The notes: generated from the letters alone by a model not told the origin. DNA of 64,000 nt from Stachybotrys elegans (GCA_020746835.1 JAGPNK010000008.1:62001-126000), one strand, 5' to 3'; shown: positions 33,628 through 47,790, numbered from the stretch's first letter. Made by a program: numbers and translations.

Positions 33628-36600
33628 GACGCCGGAGAGAGCAATTGTGAAGGGCAGTGGTGAGGATGAAGATGAGTAGATTTTTTGGGCGATGGATGTG
33701 ATGATTTGGAGATGAGAGAGGAGGGGGAAGGTGTGACCGACGATTGCCGCTTTTGTTTGACGTCGGGGTCGGTACTGATGATGGATGGATCGGCCGCAGC
33801 TTTCACATGTCAGTGTGGCTGAACCACGCGACAGGGTGAGATAATCAATTTGACGATGGCTAGGCCGACACTTACACCGAACGAGAAGGGTTTCCCCGGA
33901 TTTTGCAGCACGGGGTGGGTTGATTGCCTGTGGGCGATGACGATATTGGCGATGGGGGTTTATTATTCCAGCGTGGAGAGTCTGGGGATGAGGGGTTGAA
34001 GAGGGAGAGGATGGAAGGGGAAGATGGAAGATGGAAGATGGAAGATGAGGACAAAGATGGAAGGGTGACGAGAGGTATATCTATTAAAACCTTCGAGTGC
34101 GCGGGAAATTTCTCATCCCCATAATATGTCTATTTGTCCAAACCGAATGGTCTACATCTACTGTGTTCCATCTGCGTGATGCCATTCTCGGCTACGGATA
34201 TGATCCGAACGTTGTGGTTGAAGCGCTTTTACGGAGCAGTGACGCAAATTGGCTGCTGATCAGCTACCGGCTACATTTAGTGCACAGCACGCAGGATGGC
34301 TGTGTGTGCGTCGGCATTGCTCGGACCTGGGGAAGCTGGACCGGCTGGATGGATGTGAGCCGTGGCAAGGTTTTGGGCTTTTCTATGAGAAGCATGTGCA
34401 CCTGTCAAGCTCATGATGTTTGCGGGCACAGGGCATCGGTGACTGTTGTTAGCGTTGCGCGGGGTAGAACCACCCACTGACCAACTGATGGATTCGGCTT
34501 TACAGCGCATGCCTGGCAGAGCAACCCGCCATTGCCTTGAGCTGTGTTCGAGCAGCCTTGCCATGCTACATAGGTACTTTCCGGGCCTTCCAATCCCCTC
34601 GAGAAAGTACGTGCAGTGTATTTAGATACATATTGTGCAGGCGGGGGGCAGATAAACATCCAGCACCATGATGTAACGGCAGCGTACCTAGGCTCCAAAT
34701 CCGCCACCTCGCGACCCAATCACCATCCGTCGCTGTTCTCTTCCTGCCATCATCGCCATTGGTCCGAGAAGCCGAGGCTCACCACCCAAAATATTTGGTG
34801 TACATAGTCCGAGGGCTATCGACGGCACACTATGCGCTCACGGCTATTATCCGAACAACCGAGCCTAACGCCGTCACCCACCCTATCCGCTTGTCGATAG
34901 GACATCGCCAACTTTAGTGTATGATATAGGGTAGGTGTGCGATTTCAATCAGCAACGTGCCTATTTGCAGGACAATATCAGGTTATCTGATCTGGGTGCA
35001 GAGAGTCGCATAGCTAATGTCAGAATCCTATTTCTCATTTATTGGCAGCCAATTGGGTTCATATAAATCGTTGTGGCTTGCCTGCTTGCTTACTTCTAGA
35101 TATACTTGTAGGGCAAAACGTATCAACGAGTACCTAGTTGTACGTCTGCAGCCAAAGGAGAGGGAAAATAACCATCATCAGCACCGTCACTCATCCATAG
35201 CAACCAGGTATCCAGTGCACCAGTCGCCATGAGTTGCCAGTATGACCAAGAACTGCCATGGGCCCCGGATAACATCGAGACGCATTCGCAATGACAGATA
35301 GAAAAACACACGCATCAGCCTAGAAGCCCAAGTATGACATGAGATCACCCGGGATCGTCAAGAACAAGCTACAGCTACTAGCCCCGTCCAACGCGAAGCC
35401 TCATTCCTGCCGTTGCGCCTGCACAGTGCCTGATTCAGGCTCGAAGATCATCACGAGGCTACCTAGCACGGCAACTAGAAGCCTCGCTCCAGGGGTAACG
35501 CAAGCCCAAGTATCGATAAGGTAGGGGAATAAAAGGGGGTTTGTTTCACGAGCCAGACACCGGCGTCATTGTCACATCGATACCCTGACGCGAGCAGCAC
35601 AGACACAGTCCCCTCATTAGCTCCCGTGCTGGCCACTTCAATAGGCATTGAATGAGCCAAGAAAGGTTTATCACGTAGCGTCAACCTCAAGGAGCCCACA
35701 ACAGGTGCCGAGGCGAAAGAAGACAGAACGAACGGCAGAAGCCTCTGGTAGAGCATTCGTAATCGTGCGGGTTCAAGCGCCTTGGCATCGGGGGGCATCA
35801 TGATGCGCAATCTCATCCGAGATCCCCCTGCCATATCGCCAGGGAAACTGGTTGTTATAGTGCTTGGTTTGCAACCAACCCCTCTGGCAATGGCCTAGGC
35901 GGCCGCGCGTCCAATATGAAGACGGTGTTTTCTCGCCATACCGTTATTTGTACCAAGGTGATGGACAAGTTGGCTGGCCCATTGAACAATATCCAGCCCG
36001 CAGAACAACTTTGAAGCTCGGGTGGGGCCAATCTCATACCGCCAGGCTCGTTCGTCTTCATGCAGTTCTTCATGCGGCCAGAAGGGGGAGGGACGGACGA
36101 CGGGGGAAAAGCGGAGCGGAAGGGGGGGTTGCAATATGCAAAAATGGGCTTGCATGTGGTTCAGGTGTGCGGTATGCATTCTCGGTGGCACAGCACACCT
36201 ACTCCTTGGGGGCCGTCTCCTGCGATTTGCCCCATTCGACGAATAAATTGATGAAGACGGCTGGGGAGGCGGATGGCTAAAGTCCGTACATCCGCCCAAT
36301 CCACCGACGCTGCGGGCCGGGATCACCACGGAGTCCGCGAGGAGAAGAAGACGACCTAATGCACACACGGTACGCATCTTGTGAGACGGTCGTGAGAGAT
36401 AGGGCTGCAGAAATGGCCACTGTCAGCTAGAGAAGTTGATCCGCGATGCAGCACAGTAAGCGGCATGCAGTAGGGATCATGAAACAACATGGCAGAGAAG
36501 AGCAGAGAGAATAGGAACTCTGGGGTGGCACAGCACGAGAAAAGTGCTCGGCAGCGTGGGGCTCGAGGATTCGATCGCCGGGCTCTGAGAAGAATCCGTT

Positions 36601-39600
36601 GTGCATGGGGGAAGAAACCAACCCGTCAATCAAGGTGCGACGACGGGCCTACTAATTACCAGGTACATACATACATAGGTAGCTGCCAGTGGCCATGGGC
36701 GATTTGAGGCAGAGGAGCAGCGATGGCTGTGCCACGATGCAATGCCTGAGGTCGCCCACTCGCGCTCATCTCATCCCATATTTTTTATCGCCAATCTCAC
36801 CTCATCCCACCTCCTCCCACCGATGAACCAACCGCCGACCGACCAATATGCTGCCGAATCTCGTTGAGTAATGACACGCGCCCCTTCAGCCCTTCACATG
36901 TCCATGTCCAACCACCAGCCTGCCCCTCCGAATGAACCCCCCGTACTAGCGACGCGACGATGCAATGATAAACCTGTTGCACGAATCAGTCGCGTAGAGT
37001 GATCCTTTTATTATGACAACGTCCAAAATGTACATATCCTGCGACGCGGGCACAACCAACCAGCGCAGGCACAACTTGGAAGTGCCGCTGCATACCTGGC
37101 TAGGGCTTTGCTTTTCTGGACAGGCGAATGTCTCTCCCGTAACCCATTGAAAACACTCCCACGTGTGTGAAGTTCTGTTCCCTTTATGCGTCTATTTCCT
37201 ATTCCCTGCTCTGGTCGAGTCGTCCTAGACCTTTTGGTACCAGGGTTTCTTCGTTTCCTCTTTCCCTCCTCCCTGTCACACAGGTGCGAAATGATGGACG
37301 AGAATCTCGGGCGTACAGCCGGCGGCACCCAAGGCGCGGTACTGCAGGAGTGCCGCTTCTTAGCGATATTGACCTCGATGTTGCTAATCATCATTCCCCC
37401 CTTACTCTCTGAGGCATGTGCCCAGAGCTGCTCTCGAAAATGTCCCTCCTTTCTGGCCAAAACAGCGTCACGCGACGCGTCGAGCAGATATGGAACATGC
37501 TTTTTTGTCTCTCAAGCCCCCCCTCTCCTCCTTGGCAGCCACTGACTGCATCTACATTAGCTGCTTGGCTGTCTTCCCCTGAAGTACCTTATCTTGATCT
37601 GGTGGATGAATTGAACAAGCGAGTGGGGAAAAGGGAACCGTCAGATGGAATACGACGGTCGGTCGTCTCGCCGCGTAGCGTCCCTGTGTGCCACCTTCCT
37701 CGGCCGTCTGCGCCATGTTACATTGGGCTGCTTATTAGCACAAAGGATGTGCCTCCACGAAGCTCAAGCCAGTTTCTGAAGCCGCCGCGGGCGGATGTGG
37801 CGTCAGTAAACGCAGATGCCGCTGGCCTGCGCCGTGTTCCAGAGCAGAGGGAGCCATCCCGAGATGCCGGTATCTGGCTGGTTACAGAGTTGATCCCTCC
37901 AGCCATCACAATCAGTCATGTCGTGCTCAACTCATCACCCCCTTAAACAGGGGTCCCCCAAGACCTCGAGCGACCCCCCTCCTGCTTTGTCACCCGTCAC
38001 CCGTCAACTAGGACGATGGACGGGCAGTTGGTGGTGCTTGGTAACGCCGTTGTGGTCCATGGACCATAATTGTGTACCTTCTTAATGCCTTCTCGAGCTA
38101 GGCTACCGCGTGTACCTTGCGTAGGTGGGTTGAAACCCGCCAACCAGCCCTGAGATGCCGACCCAGCGGATCTGTCCCAGCCACTTACGGGTAATTATGA
38201 CCGCCGTTCATGAACGCGGTGCGGTGCGTCCGTCTGAATAGGAGGGGCTGCTCTATTAGGTAGGCAGGCCGAGCAAAGGCAAAGACCAAGAAGAAGTTGG
38301 AAGCTTCAAAGTGCGAGGCCTGCCGGACTCTCATCAACACAGCCCCGGCCAAGATAAAAGCCACCAAGGATGAATGGTCCTGCCACGGCCAAAGGCTTGT
38401 CGACACCCGCCTCACTGTACTTTATGTATGCATGCAGGCTTGCTTCCCTCTAGATCACCAAACCTCCGCAGATGACGATCCGTAAAAAAAAAAAGCAACC
38501 CATGGCTGGCATATCTCGCGGCGCTAGACCAATAAGAAGCCACAAAGAAGAAGATCAAGGACGCAGAAGGGAATAGAAAACCCCATTTCCATCTGCACGG
38601 ATTTAGGTCCACAGGATCCCATCACCACCCTTGCGGCTGCCCAGTTAATGCTGACCAATGCTATTTCCGTGCCCATCTGTCCCACTCTCACCTCCCACAG
38701 CCTGCCTTAGTAGTACCTGTTAGCAGAGTACATGGAGGCTCCTAATGGCCACGGTTGTACTCCGTACCTCCCGGTTAGAGGAGGTAGGCTATTCTACAGG
38801 CCGCCTTCACACACGACCAGCCCGCCGCCGTTGCTCACTCATTCCCTTCATGGTGACCCATGTCTCCCAGCCTGGCCTCCGCCTCCCCAGCCATGTTCCT
38901 TCCCTCTCTTCCCCGTGAGTCGTAGAAAATGGCAGACCCTCTAGGGAAAAAAAAGGTACCTTGTTCGGGCGTCTCACTCCAATGATGCGCCCCCTACCAC
39001 GCTGCATGCCTCTCATAAGTACCAAGGCTGGTGAGAATTTTTAGTTCATTTGGGCCAGTACATCGCACCCTTATTAGGCGAAGGCTGCTAGTGGATCTCC
39101 GGCTACTGCCTTCGTAGTATGCCCCATTTGGCTCCCTTACGGATGCCTCTCCTTCCCTGTTGCAACTGGAGCAAAGGAGGTACCTGCACGCCGGACGGGA
39201 TGGATTGGTAGCCCGACATGGTACCTCTCCCTCCAGCCAACGCGCACCAGACACTCGCCTAGACAAACGCGGTACGCATGTACCTGCGCCATTTGTGGAG
39301 CCCCAATGATGCATTTGCACAGCACCTACCACCTTGACTTCACGGATGGTCCGGGAGCTGACATGAGCATGCATGCCTTTAGCACGGCATACGCCCCCCA
39401 TTTCGCACAGAAGCTGGCCAGCTTGTGGCACTCGCCCTGTAGATTCTGCCCATCCATCCCATCGCTCGAGCAAGCCACTGGCACGCTTCATCCACCATCC
39501 ATCCACCACCTCCTGTCGTTACCTGGCCCGTTCAACCTAATTGTCCGACGCTTCCTGACATTGCCTCTGCGCCTTCGTTTCTTTTTTTGTTTTCTCCGTC

Positions 39601-39917
39601 TTCATTTCTCTACGCTCCCTTGACGCTGGATCCAGTCGCAAAGACGACACCTCGTCGTCCCAACTTGAATATCCCCCGGCTGCCGCCCGTCCGCCCCCGG
39701 AGAGGACAATTCACACGAAGCCGTCTTGCCAGAACCTCCCGCCCGAGGCCGCCTCGCGCCATAAGCCGCTCGACTTCCCTAGCCGTCCCCTCGGATCGCA
39801 GGATCTCTCTGTCATCCCGGACTTTCCCACAAAACCGCCGGCTCCCAGCGACCCCCGACTCGCACTGGCTGGTCATTCAAAGGGGCTGATCGGGCGCTCG
39901 CCCGCGAACTCTTCACC
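33628..39917. other. 6.3 kb gap upstream of the flippase
   Basis: I find no gene I can support. The first few hundred bases should be the malate synthase promoter; they contain a short tandem patch (GGAAGATGGAAGATGGAAGA) near 34,018-34,045. The final 400-500 bases before 39,918 are C/T-rich and probably form the flippase leader. Between them, frames such as the one over 37416-37946 have no recognisable domain, no splice continuity and low-complexity content. A non-coding RNA or long regulatory region is possible but not shown. Confidence 0.5.
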
Positions 39918-42900
39918 ATGACAACCGCCTCCGGGAGCACCGACAACGGCTCGAGTCCCCCCAAACCCATGAGCCGAGTCCAAACCGAGAGGTCACGATG
40001 GGCTACACGAAAGATGACTGTCAAGAGCGGCCAGACTAAGCGTCTGGCCCTGCTTGGCCGTGCGCAGCACAAGAGGACAGGATCCAACGAGAAGCGGACT
40101 TCCGGCGATGCCTCAGCAGTAGGAACTGCCGATAACGAGACCGTACGGGAGGAAGACGAGGAGCAGGAAGAGAGCGCCACACGCACGCTCTTCTTCAACC
40201 AGCCGCTTCCCCAGGAGCTGCTCGATGAGGATGGCTTACCGATCCAGCTTTTCCCAAGGAACAAGATTCGCACGGCCAAGTACACACCGATATCTTTCGT
40301 CCCTAAAAACCTGTGGTTCCAATTCCACAATATCGCCAACATCTTTTTCTTATTCCTTATCATTCTCGGAGTATGTACACGCCCTGCTCCCTTTCCGCTC
40401 CCACTGTCGTACTTAACAAAGTCCCTTTTGCGTAGTTTTTCCCCATCTTTGGTGCCGTCAACCCGGGACTCAACGCCGTACCCCTAATCTTCATTGTTTG
40501 CATGACATCCGTTAAAGACGCCATCGAGGACTACCGCCGAACCGTCCTGGACAACGAGCTCAACAATGCCCCCGTTCACCGACTCCTCTACTGGGACAAC
40601 GTGAACGTTGCTGCCGACAATGTTTCGCTCTGGAGGAGGTTCAAGAAGGCCACGAGTCGCTTCTTTGGTGCCATCTGGATGTCAATTCAGAGTCTCTGGT
40701 CCAAAAAGGCCAAGGAGGAGATGCGGAGGCGCAAGGAGCAGGTCGCACACACCGAGGAAGAGCCCCGAATGTCCATCGAGACGATCCGAACCCGACGCAC
40801 GACTCGCGAATCACTCTCCTCGCCCTTTTCCAACGCCAACCGTGAATCATATGTCTCCGACGATCATGAAGACATTCAGATGACACCCGTGCCGTCGCCC
40901 GCCCCTCATATCCGAATTGAGCTTGCTGACCAGTCGGAGATCAAACCCACTTCCATGAGGCAAAACATGACGCCCAACGTTATCAACCACGAGAAGCCCA
41001 CCACGGGTGCCAGGTTCCAGAAGGATGCCTGGAAGAATGTCGCTGTCGGCGACTTTGTCCGCTTGTATAACGACGACGAGCTTCCCGCCGATATTATCGT
41101 GCTCTCTACATCCGACCCAGATGGAGCCTGCTACATCGAGACCAAGAACTTGGACGGCGAGACTAACCTCAAGGTTCGTCAGGCCCTGCGATGTGGCCGA
41201 GAACTTAAGCACGCCCGCGATTGCGAGCGTGCAACCTTCAGGATTCAGTGTGAGCCACCTCAGCCCAACCTGTACAAGTTCAACGGCGCCATTTCGTGGG
41301 ACCAGAAGGTCCCCGGATTCCCCGGTGAGACTCCCGAGCCCATGACGGAGCCCATCAGCATCGACAACATGCTCCTCCGAGGCTGCAACCTGCGAAACAC
41401 CGAATGGGTGCTAGGCGTGGTGGTCTACACTGGCCATGATACCAAGATCATGCAAAATGCTGGTGTCACCCCTAGTAAACGCGCTCGAATTGCGCGCGAA
41501 ATGAACTGGAACGTCATCTACAACTTCATCTTCCTCGTTGGCATCTGCCTCGTTTCCGCCATCGTCAACGCCATCGCATGGGCCCGCACCAACGCATCGC
41601 TCCACTACTTCGACTATGAAGCTTACGGCTCCAGTCCGGCCGTGACTGGTTTCATCACCTTCTGGGCCGGTGTGATTTTGTTCCAGAACTTGATTCCCAT
41701 CTCCCTCTACATCACGCTCGAAGTCGTGAGGACACTCCAGGCTGTCTTCATTTACAGCGACGTCGAAATGTACTACGAGAAGATTGACCAGCCTTGCGTT
41801 CCCAAGTCGTGGAACATTTCAGATGATGTCGGTCAGATTGAGTACATCTTTTCCGACAAGACGGGCACCCTGACGCAGAACGTCATGGAGTTCAAGAAGG
41901 CAACGATTAACGGACAGCCATATGGTGAGGCCTACACCGAAGCACAGGCTGGTATGCAGAAGCGCCTGGGTGTCGACGTAGAGAAGGAGGCCGCCAAGGC
42001 TCGAATCGAGATTGCTCAGGCCAAGGTCCGCGCTCTGGAGGGTCTCCGTCGCTCTCACGACAACCCTTTCCTCCACGATGACGACCTCACCTTCATTGCC
42101 CCTGACTTCGTCGAGGACCTTGCGGGCCACTCGGGACCTGAGCAGAAGGCAGCAAACGAGAACTTCATGCTGGCCTTGGCTCTGTGTCACACCGTCATCG
42201 CCGAGAAGACGCCCGGCGACCCGCCCAAGATGACCTTCAAGGCGCAATCTCCAGATGAGGAGGCTCTTGTGAGCACTGCCCGCGACATGGGTTTCACTGT
42301 TCTGGGCCATTCTGGAGATGGTATCACCCTCAATGTCATGGGCGACGAGCGCTTCTACCAGATTCTCAACATCATCGAGTTCAACTCGAGCCGCAAACGT
42401 ATGAGTGCCATTGTCCGCATGCCGGATGACCGCATCATTCTGTTCTGCAAGGGAGCTGATTCCATCATCTATTCGCGTCTTAAGAAGGGAGAGCAGAGGG
42501 AGCTCCGCCGTGAGACGGCAGAGCATCTCGAAATGTTTGCCAGAGAAGGTCTGAGAACCCTGTGCATTGCCCAAAAAGATCTTTCAGAGGAAGAATATAG
42601 TTCCTGGAAGAAGATCCACGATGTTGCTGCTACCGCATTGGAGGACCGTGAAGACAAGCTCGAGGCCGCTGCCGAACTCATTGAGCAGGACCTCTGGCTG
42701 CTCGGTGGCACTGCCATCGAGGATCGCCTGCAGGATGGCGTGCCAGACGCCATTGCCCTGCTGGGCGAAGCTGGTATCAAGCTTTGGGTCCTTACTGGCG
42801 ACAAGGTCGAAACCGCCATCAACATCGGCTTCTCATGCAACCTCCTTAACAACGACATGGAATTGCTTCACCTGAAGATTGATGAGGACGAGACTGGCCA

Positions 42901-44606
42901 AACCGCGGAAGACACATTTATAGACATGGCAGAGAAAGTCCTGGACCAGAACCTGGTCGTCTTCGGCATCAGCGGAAGCGACGAGGATCTTGCAAAGGCA
43001 CGGAAGAACCACGAACCCCCAGCACCCACCCACGGCCTTGTTGTCGACGGTTTCACCCTGCGCTGGGTCCTTAACGATCGCCTCAAGCAAAAGTTCTTGC
43101 TTCTTTGCAAGCAATGCAAGTCTGTCCTCTGCTGCCGTGTCAGCCCCGCTCAAAAGGCTGCTGTGGTGGCCATGGTCAAGAATGGCCTCGACGTCATGAC
43201 TCTTGCCATCGGTGATGGTGCCAACGACGTGGCCATGATTCAGGAAGCCGACGTCGGTGTTGGCATCGCTGGTGTTGAGGGACGACAGGCTACCATGTCT
43301 GCTGACTACGCTATTGCCCAGTTCCGATTCCTCCAACGACTTGTGCTTGTCCATGGACGTTGGTCATACCGTCGTATGGGCGAGTCCATCAGCAACTTCT
43401 TCTACAAGAACATGGTCTGGGTGTTTGCCATTTTCTTCTATGGCATCTACTGCGACTTCGACATGACCTACCTGTTCGACTATACCTATATCCTCATGTT
43501 CAACCTGTTCTTCACCTCGGTACCTGTTGCTGTTATGGGTGTTCTTGACCAAGATGTTTCGGACAAGGTGTCTTTGGCTGTGCCACAGCTCTATCGTCGG
43601 GGTATCCTGCGCCTAGAATGGACGCAGACAAAGTTTTGGTAAGATTATCTTGAATGCGGTCTGAACAATGACTAATTCTCCTAGGCTGTACATGTTTGAT
43701 GGTATCTACCAATCAGTCATGGTCTTTTTCATTCCCTATCTGGTCTTCTTCCAGGGAGCATCTGTCACCCTGTCTGGTCTCGACCTTAATGACCGACTAG
43801 CCTTTGGAGCTTATATCGCCCACCCTACCGTCGTCACCGTCAACATGTACATCTTGCTGAACACCTATCGATGGGATTGGCTGATGGTCCTCATCGTCGT
43901 CATCAGTGATCTTTTCGTCTTCTTCTGGACCGGCGTGTGGACCTCGTTCGACTCTTCCGAGTTCTTCTACGGCGCAGCAGCCCAACTTTATGGAGAGGCC
44001 AGCTTCTGGGCTGTCTTCTTCTTGGTGCCCATCGTGTGCCTGTTCCCTCGGTTCGCCATCAAGTGTATCCAGAAGGTGTACTTTCCCTACGATGTGGATA
44101 TTATTCGGGAACAGGAACGTCAAGGAATGTTTAAGCACCTCGACACTCCGGGAACTAAGCCATCCCCAGAGGACACCAGCAGTCAGGACGAGACTTTAAC
44201 GGGCAACAGCCAGCCACCGAAACATGTCCAGCATGGGAGTGTGGACGAGGACCTGCGACCAATCTACCCGCCCTCGACGGCAACACGCAGGACCAACAAT
44301 CAGCACAGCCAGAATGGCAGCGACTCGACCAACTACACGATGCCCAGGGCTTCATTGGAAATCGGCCCTAGTTATGTCCAAGCTCGCCCTCGGCCATCAA
44401 TGGACAGAGCCCGGCCTTCGTATGATCGTGTTCGCAGGTCTATGGACCCTGTTCGAGCCAGTTTCGAGGCCAGTGCCGACTTCACTTCTGCAGCGCGCCT
44501 CTCGCTCATCGAGTCAACGCACTCTACGCACTCACAACAGGTTGGCGTGCGTCGTTTCGGTCCGAGGCTCCGCGGATTGTCGTTGAGCAGAAGCGCCCAA
44601 AACTAA
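39918..44606 (+). CDS. dnfA: P4-ATPase phospholipid flippase, Dnf1/2 type
   Basis: Phospholipid-translocating ATPase of about 1525 residues that moves lipids from the outer to the inner leaflet of plasma or trans-Golgi membranes. Exons: 39918-40370, 40436-43638 and 43685-44606. P4-ATPase features: the N-terminal segment FFNQPLPQELLDEDGLPIQL and TAKYTPISFVPKNLWFQF; the actuator-domain motif DGETNL; PISLYITLEVVRTLQAVF in helix 4; phosphorylation motif SDKTGTLTQN with Asp near 625; FKAQSPDEEALV; GDGANDVAMIQEADVGVGIAG; and about ten hydrophobic segments. The long cytosolic loop between the first membrane hairpin and the actuator, and NISDDVGQIEYIFSDKTG, place it with Dnf1/Dnf2 rather than Drs2. 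A Cdc50-family partner would be needed for function (family knowledge). The C-tail is Ser/Arg-rich with repeated RP/S-x-DR-like segments. Confidence 0.95.
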
Positions 44607-45762
44607 GCGGCACCAGCCGGTACTGTCTTTCTTTACACTTTTCCGATGTGCATATGCCACAGCCAGCATTCTACGACTTGACTTTTCTTTTACGCCTTTT
44701 TTGATACCTTGGTCGCAAGCCATGCCGTTGCATGCACTTGCCGAGATATTCAACCTGGGACTTCTGCAACCCCGGGCTTTATGCAATTGATGATTCGCAA
44801 CGCGCAGACCACATAGCCTAGAATGGCCACCCTGCGAACCACTACTCTGCGTATGCAGAACGTACACGCAGCGCTTTATTTGGTCTCGCGCTTCAGCATG
44901 GGTAAACTGGGATCCCTCCCTCACCCTCACCCTCGCCCTTCCATCTTTGTCGATTTATGCAGGAGTCTCATCCTCATTATGCGTGGCGTTTTTAAAACGG
45001 AATGGGGTTCTTTCGGTTCCAAGGAGCTTTGTATTACCGGTGGATGATTAGTGTTTCTTATCTTTGTTTCTGCCCTCGCGCATTTAGAGCTGCTCATGGT
45101 GGCGGAACCGTTCGTTTCAAACGAGAGGTCCTTCCTCTTCTTCAACCTCCCTTGACTTTTTTCTTCTTTTTTCGAGTCATCCCAAAGGGGCCCCTTTTTG
45201 CTACTGTTTCTGTCTGCCCCGATCCCGTATTCTACTTTGTAGTCTTGTCTCTCTTTCTGTCTCTTTCTGTCTGGGCTGAGTTGTGTGGAATTGGTGCAGG
45301 AAGTCTTGTCGGCGTTTTTCTTCTTGAGAGCTGGATGGAACGAGAGCTTGGGGAAGGGAATAAGGGATATGGGTGTATATAGACTATCGTAATAGCTCGT
45401 TCTTGGAGACGAAAGCAAACAATCACCTTGATGTTTCTTGAAATAATTGCTGAATGTGACTCCCTGCTCGCGAACTTGTTGTGTTCCCTGGTGTATATAA
45501 ACATTCATCTAGGCCTTTCTTCATGGCAGTACACGCTACCTCGAGCACTTGAGCAATAAATGGGCACATTTCTCTATAATAAGTGTGCTGGGAGAGACCG
45601 GCATGTCTACATCATGATTGGCGACTGACGCTTCCATTTGCCTACAAAGTATTTCATTGTAAGATCAATCCATCGCAAACAAAAACACTCATTGAGTTCC
45701 ACCAGTAGTATGTGACCAAGCCCGCAGGTATCATTCATGTGATATATTATTTTATTCTATGG
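44607..45762. other. Convergent intergenic region
   Basis: Probable 3' untranslated regions of the flippase (+) and IPI1 (-). T-rich and A-rich patches occur, for example 45,150-45,180, and no gene is supported. The overlapping frames around 44,927-45,508 are low-complexity. Confidence 0.5.
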
Positions 45763-46917
45763 TTAACCTAGATTTAGTAAATAATCCTCATCCATGATTT
45801 CAAAATCCTCGTAATCGGCCATGCCCTCTTGCAGCACCTTGTCGAGGACTGCAGCAGCGCGGCCCGCCGCACCGCCTTCCTTCTTTGCCTGCTCCACGTT
45901 CTTGGCCAGCGCGGCATAGAACCGTCTATGCAGGATACGCTGTCTTGCATCGCGGTACTGGTACATCTCGCCGTCTTCGTCGCGGGGCAGGCCCGCTAGG
46001 TTGAGGTGCGCAAAGGCGTTGGGCTCTCGGGGTATGTGGTATATGCTCTCCCTGAGGGCCGTCAGGTCGTCGACGGGCGGCTGGACGGCCTCGGGCTTGA
46101 GGCCAACTTGTAGGAAGCGGGATAGGGCGGCGATCTGACGCGCCTGCGTCTGGACGTTCTTGGCGCGAAGGCCGTTGTGGGCGCCCTGGGACCAGCCAGA
46201 CTCGGTCTTTGTTAGGACCCAGCCCATCATGGCGCAAAAGGACTTGAGCGTCTTGACCCAGCCGCCGGGGCACTCGACAATGTCGTCGGCAGCCACGTCA
46301 AGCAGCCACTCCATGACGCCGAGGGCGTCGTTGTTGATGTCGACGGACAGGTGCGTCATCCCTGCGCGGACAAACATGATGGCCTGCTCGGCGCTGTGCT
46401 TGACCTGGTCGCCGGGAAGGCAGCGCAGGAGCTTGAGCAGCTGACTCCGCACGGGCGTCGAGCTGTCCGACACGAGGGGCAGGAGCTTGGCGAGGACGGC
46501 GTGGGTGCCCACGGGGTTCACGGGCGGCTGTGAGGAGAGCTGGCTGGTGAGGTAGGACAGCGCATCGCGGCGCTGGTCGTCTGACCGCGAGGAGGAGGCG
46601 AGGGAGAGGTTGTGCTTGAACTGCTGGACTGCGTCTGGTGCTGATACAGACAGGGACTGCTGTCCCATGACAATTGCTGGTCCTCATGTTCAGAACTCAT
46701 CCTCTCATCTAAGTAGGCCGGGACCATTCTCACGAACCTTTTGACTTGAAGCTTGTGTCTGTAAAGTTGGAGGGCTTGGCCTTGGCCTTGCCAACCTTGA
46801 ACTTTGGTTTCTACTCGGAATGATTAATCATTGTGATTCGCGCGTCACTCGGTACTGAGATGAGCCAACCTGGAAGTCCTTCTGCTTCTCCTTCTTCTTC
46901 TTGGTGCTTGAACCCAT
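45763..46917 (-). CDS. ipi1: Pre-rRNA-processing protein Ipi1
   Basis: Component of the Rix1 complex, needed for ITS2 processing and 60S subunit maturation in the nucleoplasm; about 344 residues. Three exons: 46917-46870 (MGSSTKKKKEKQKDFQ), 46810-46738 (KPKFKVGKAKAKPSNFTDTS...) and 46676-45763. Both introns have GT...AG borders and the joins keep frame. The very basic N-terminus followed by KPKFKVGKAKAKP is characteristic of Ipi1/TEX10. The rest is HEAT-like and helical (LSLASSSRSDDQRRDALSYL, STPVRSQLLKLLRCLP, then an Ipi1_N-type region). The C-terminus is acidic (YEDFEIMDEDYLLNLG). It is divergent from the roadblock gene with about 356 bp between start codons, so they probably share a promoter region. 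Confidence 0.92.
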
Positions 46918-47273
46918 CTTGATTTGGCGGTTGCTTATGAAGCCACTAGCTCTAACGGAAGATGCAGGAAAATGGGCTTGAGTAGTAAGGTGCGATCAGT
47001 GAGGCGTGATCAGTGAGGCAGAGATTTGCAGTTCGATTTGTGATGTATGAAGCGATGTAGATTATCCCACCAAGTGCAAGCAAGCATAGAGAGGCTTGTG
47101 GGGCGCTACATATTTTTGGCGGTGGCGGATGGCAGAATCATGTCTGAGTGGGCTACTCCCCCACGCTACTGAGGTGCAAGCGACCAGTTGATGGTTCGTA
47201 GTCACGTAGCTTTCGGCATCCATCACTGCCCTACGGATACAACGTCTCCCGACCGCACATTCTGAGGAACAGC

Positions 47274-47790
47274 ATGGTTGATTCATCTGTACGCGACGAT
47301 GCAGAGCGCCGCCAACGAAGCACTGGCTTACCTGAGTTCAGACAAACGGGCATGACGCCCTCGAGGAAAAGCTGGGACGGCTGTCCAAGAAGCCTGGCGT
47401 CAAGGCCAGCATCGTGCTCGACCGCTCGAGCGGAGCCATCCTCAAGACCAGCGGCCAGCTGTCGGCGCTCCGGACGGCCAGGTCGCGGCTGGCATCGACG
47501 GCCGCATCCCTCACGAACGAAGCCCCCGCCGTCGAGGAGAGCGAGTCCCAGGGCATCGAGGAGTTTGCCAACATGATCTGGAACTTTGTCAACAACTCGG
47601 GCCAGCTGGTGCAGGAGATGGACGACGAGGTTTGCTGCTCCTGCGACCCGAACACGTCTGGAGCGCTGAAACTGATGGCGAGCAGGACGAGGTACGGCTG
47701 CTCCGGCTCCGGACCAAGAAGCAGGAGATTGTCATTGTGCCGGACCCCAAATACCTCCTCACCGTCGTCCACGATACGCCCCCAGCCTGA
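47274..47790 (+). CDS. Roadblock/LC7 domain protein
   Basis: Small protein of about 135 residues. Exons: 47274-47288 (MVDSS), 47342-47629 and 47686-47790. All introns are phase 0 with GT...AG borders; intron 1 is 53 bp. The first exon is only 15 bp and its call depends on frame agreement: joined, it reads MVDSSTNGHDALEEKLGRLS. The core matches the roadblock fold: LEEKLGRLSKKPGVKASIVL, LDRSSGAILKTSGQLSAL, a helix EEFANMIWNFVNNSGQLVQE, then DELRLLRLRTKKQEIVIVPD and KYLLTVVHD. Roadblock proteins are dynein light chains or scaffolds for GTPase regulators; in filamentous fungi this form is usually annotated as a dynein light chain, and which role applies is not shown by sequence. Confidence 0.85.

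Noticed and set aside
36530..36620. Possible tRNA suggested by a GATTCGATC stretch
   Set aside because: No matching acceptor stem, A-box or cloverleaf pairing could be drawn.
37416..37946. 176-codon frame as a gene
   Set aside because: It is low-complexity, overlaps other frames and shows no motif or intron structure.
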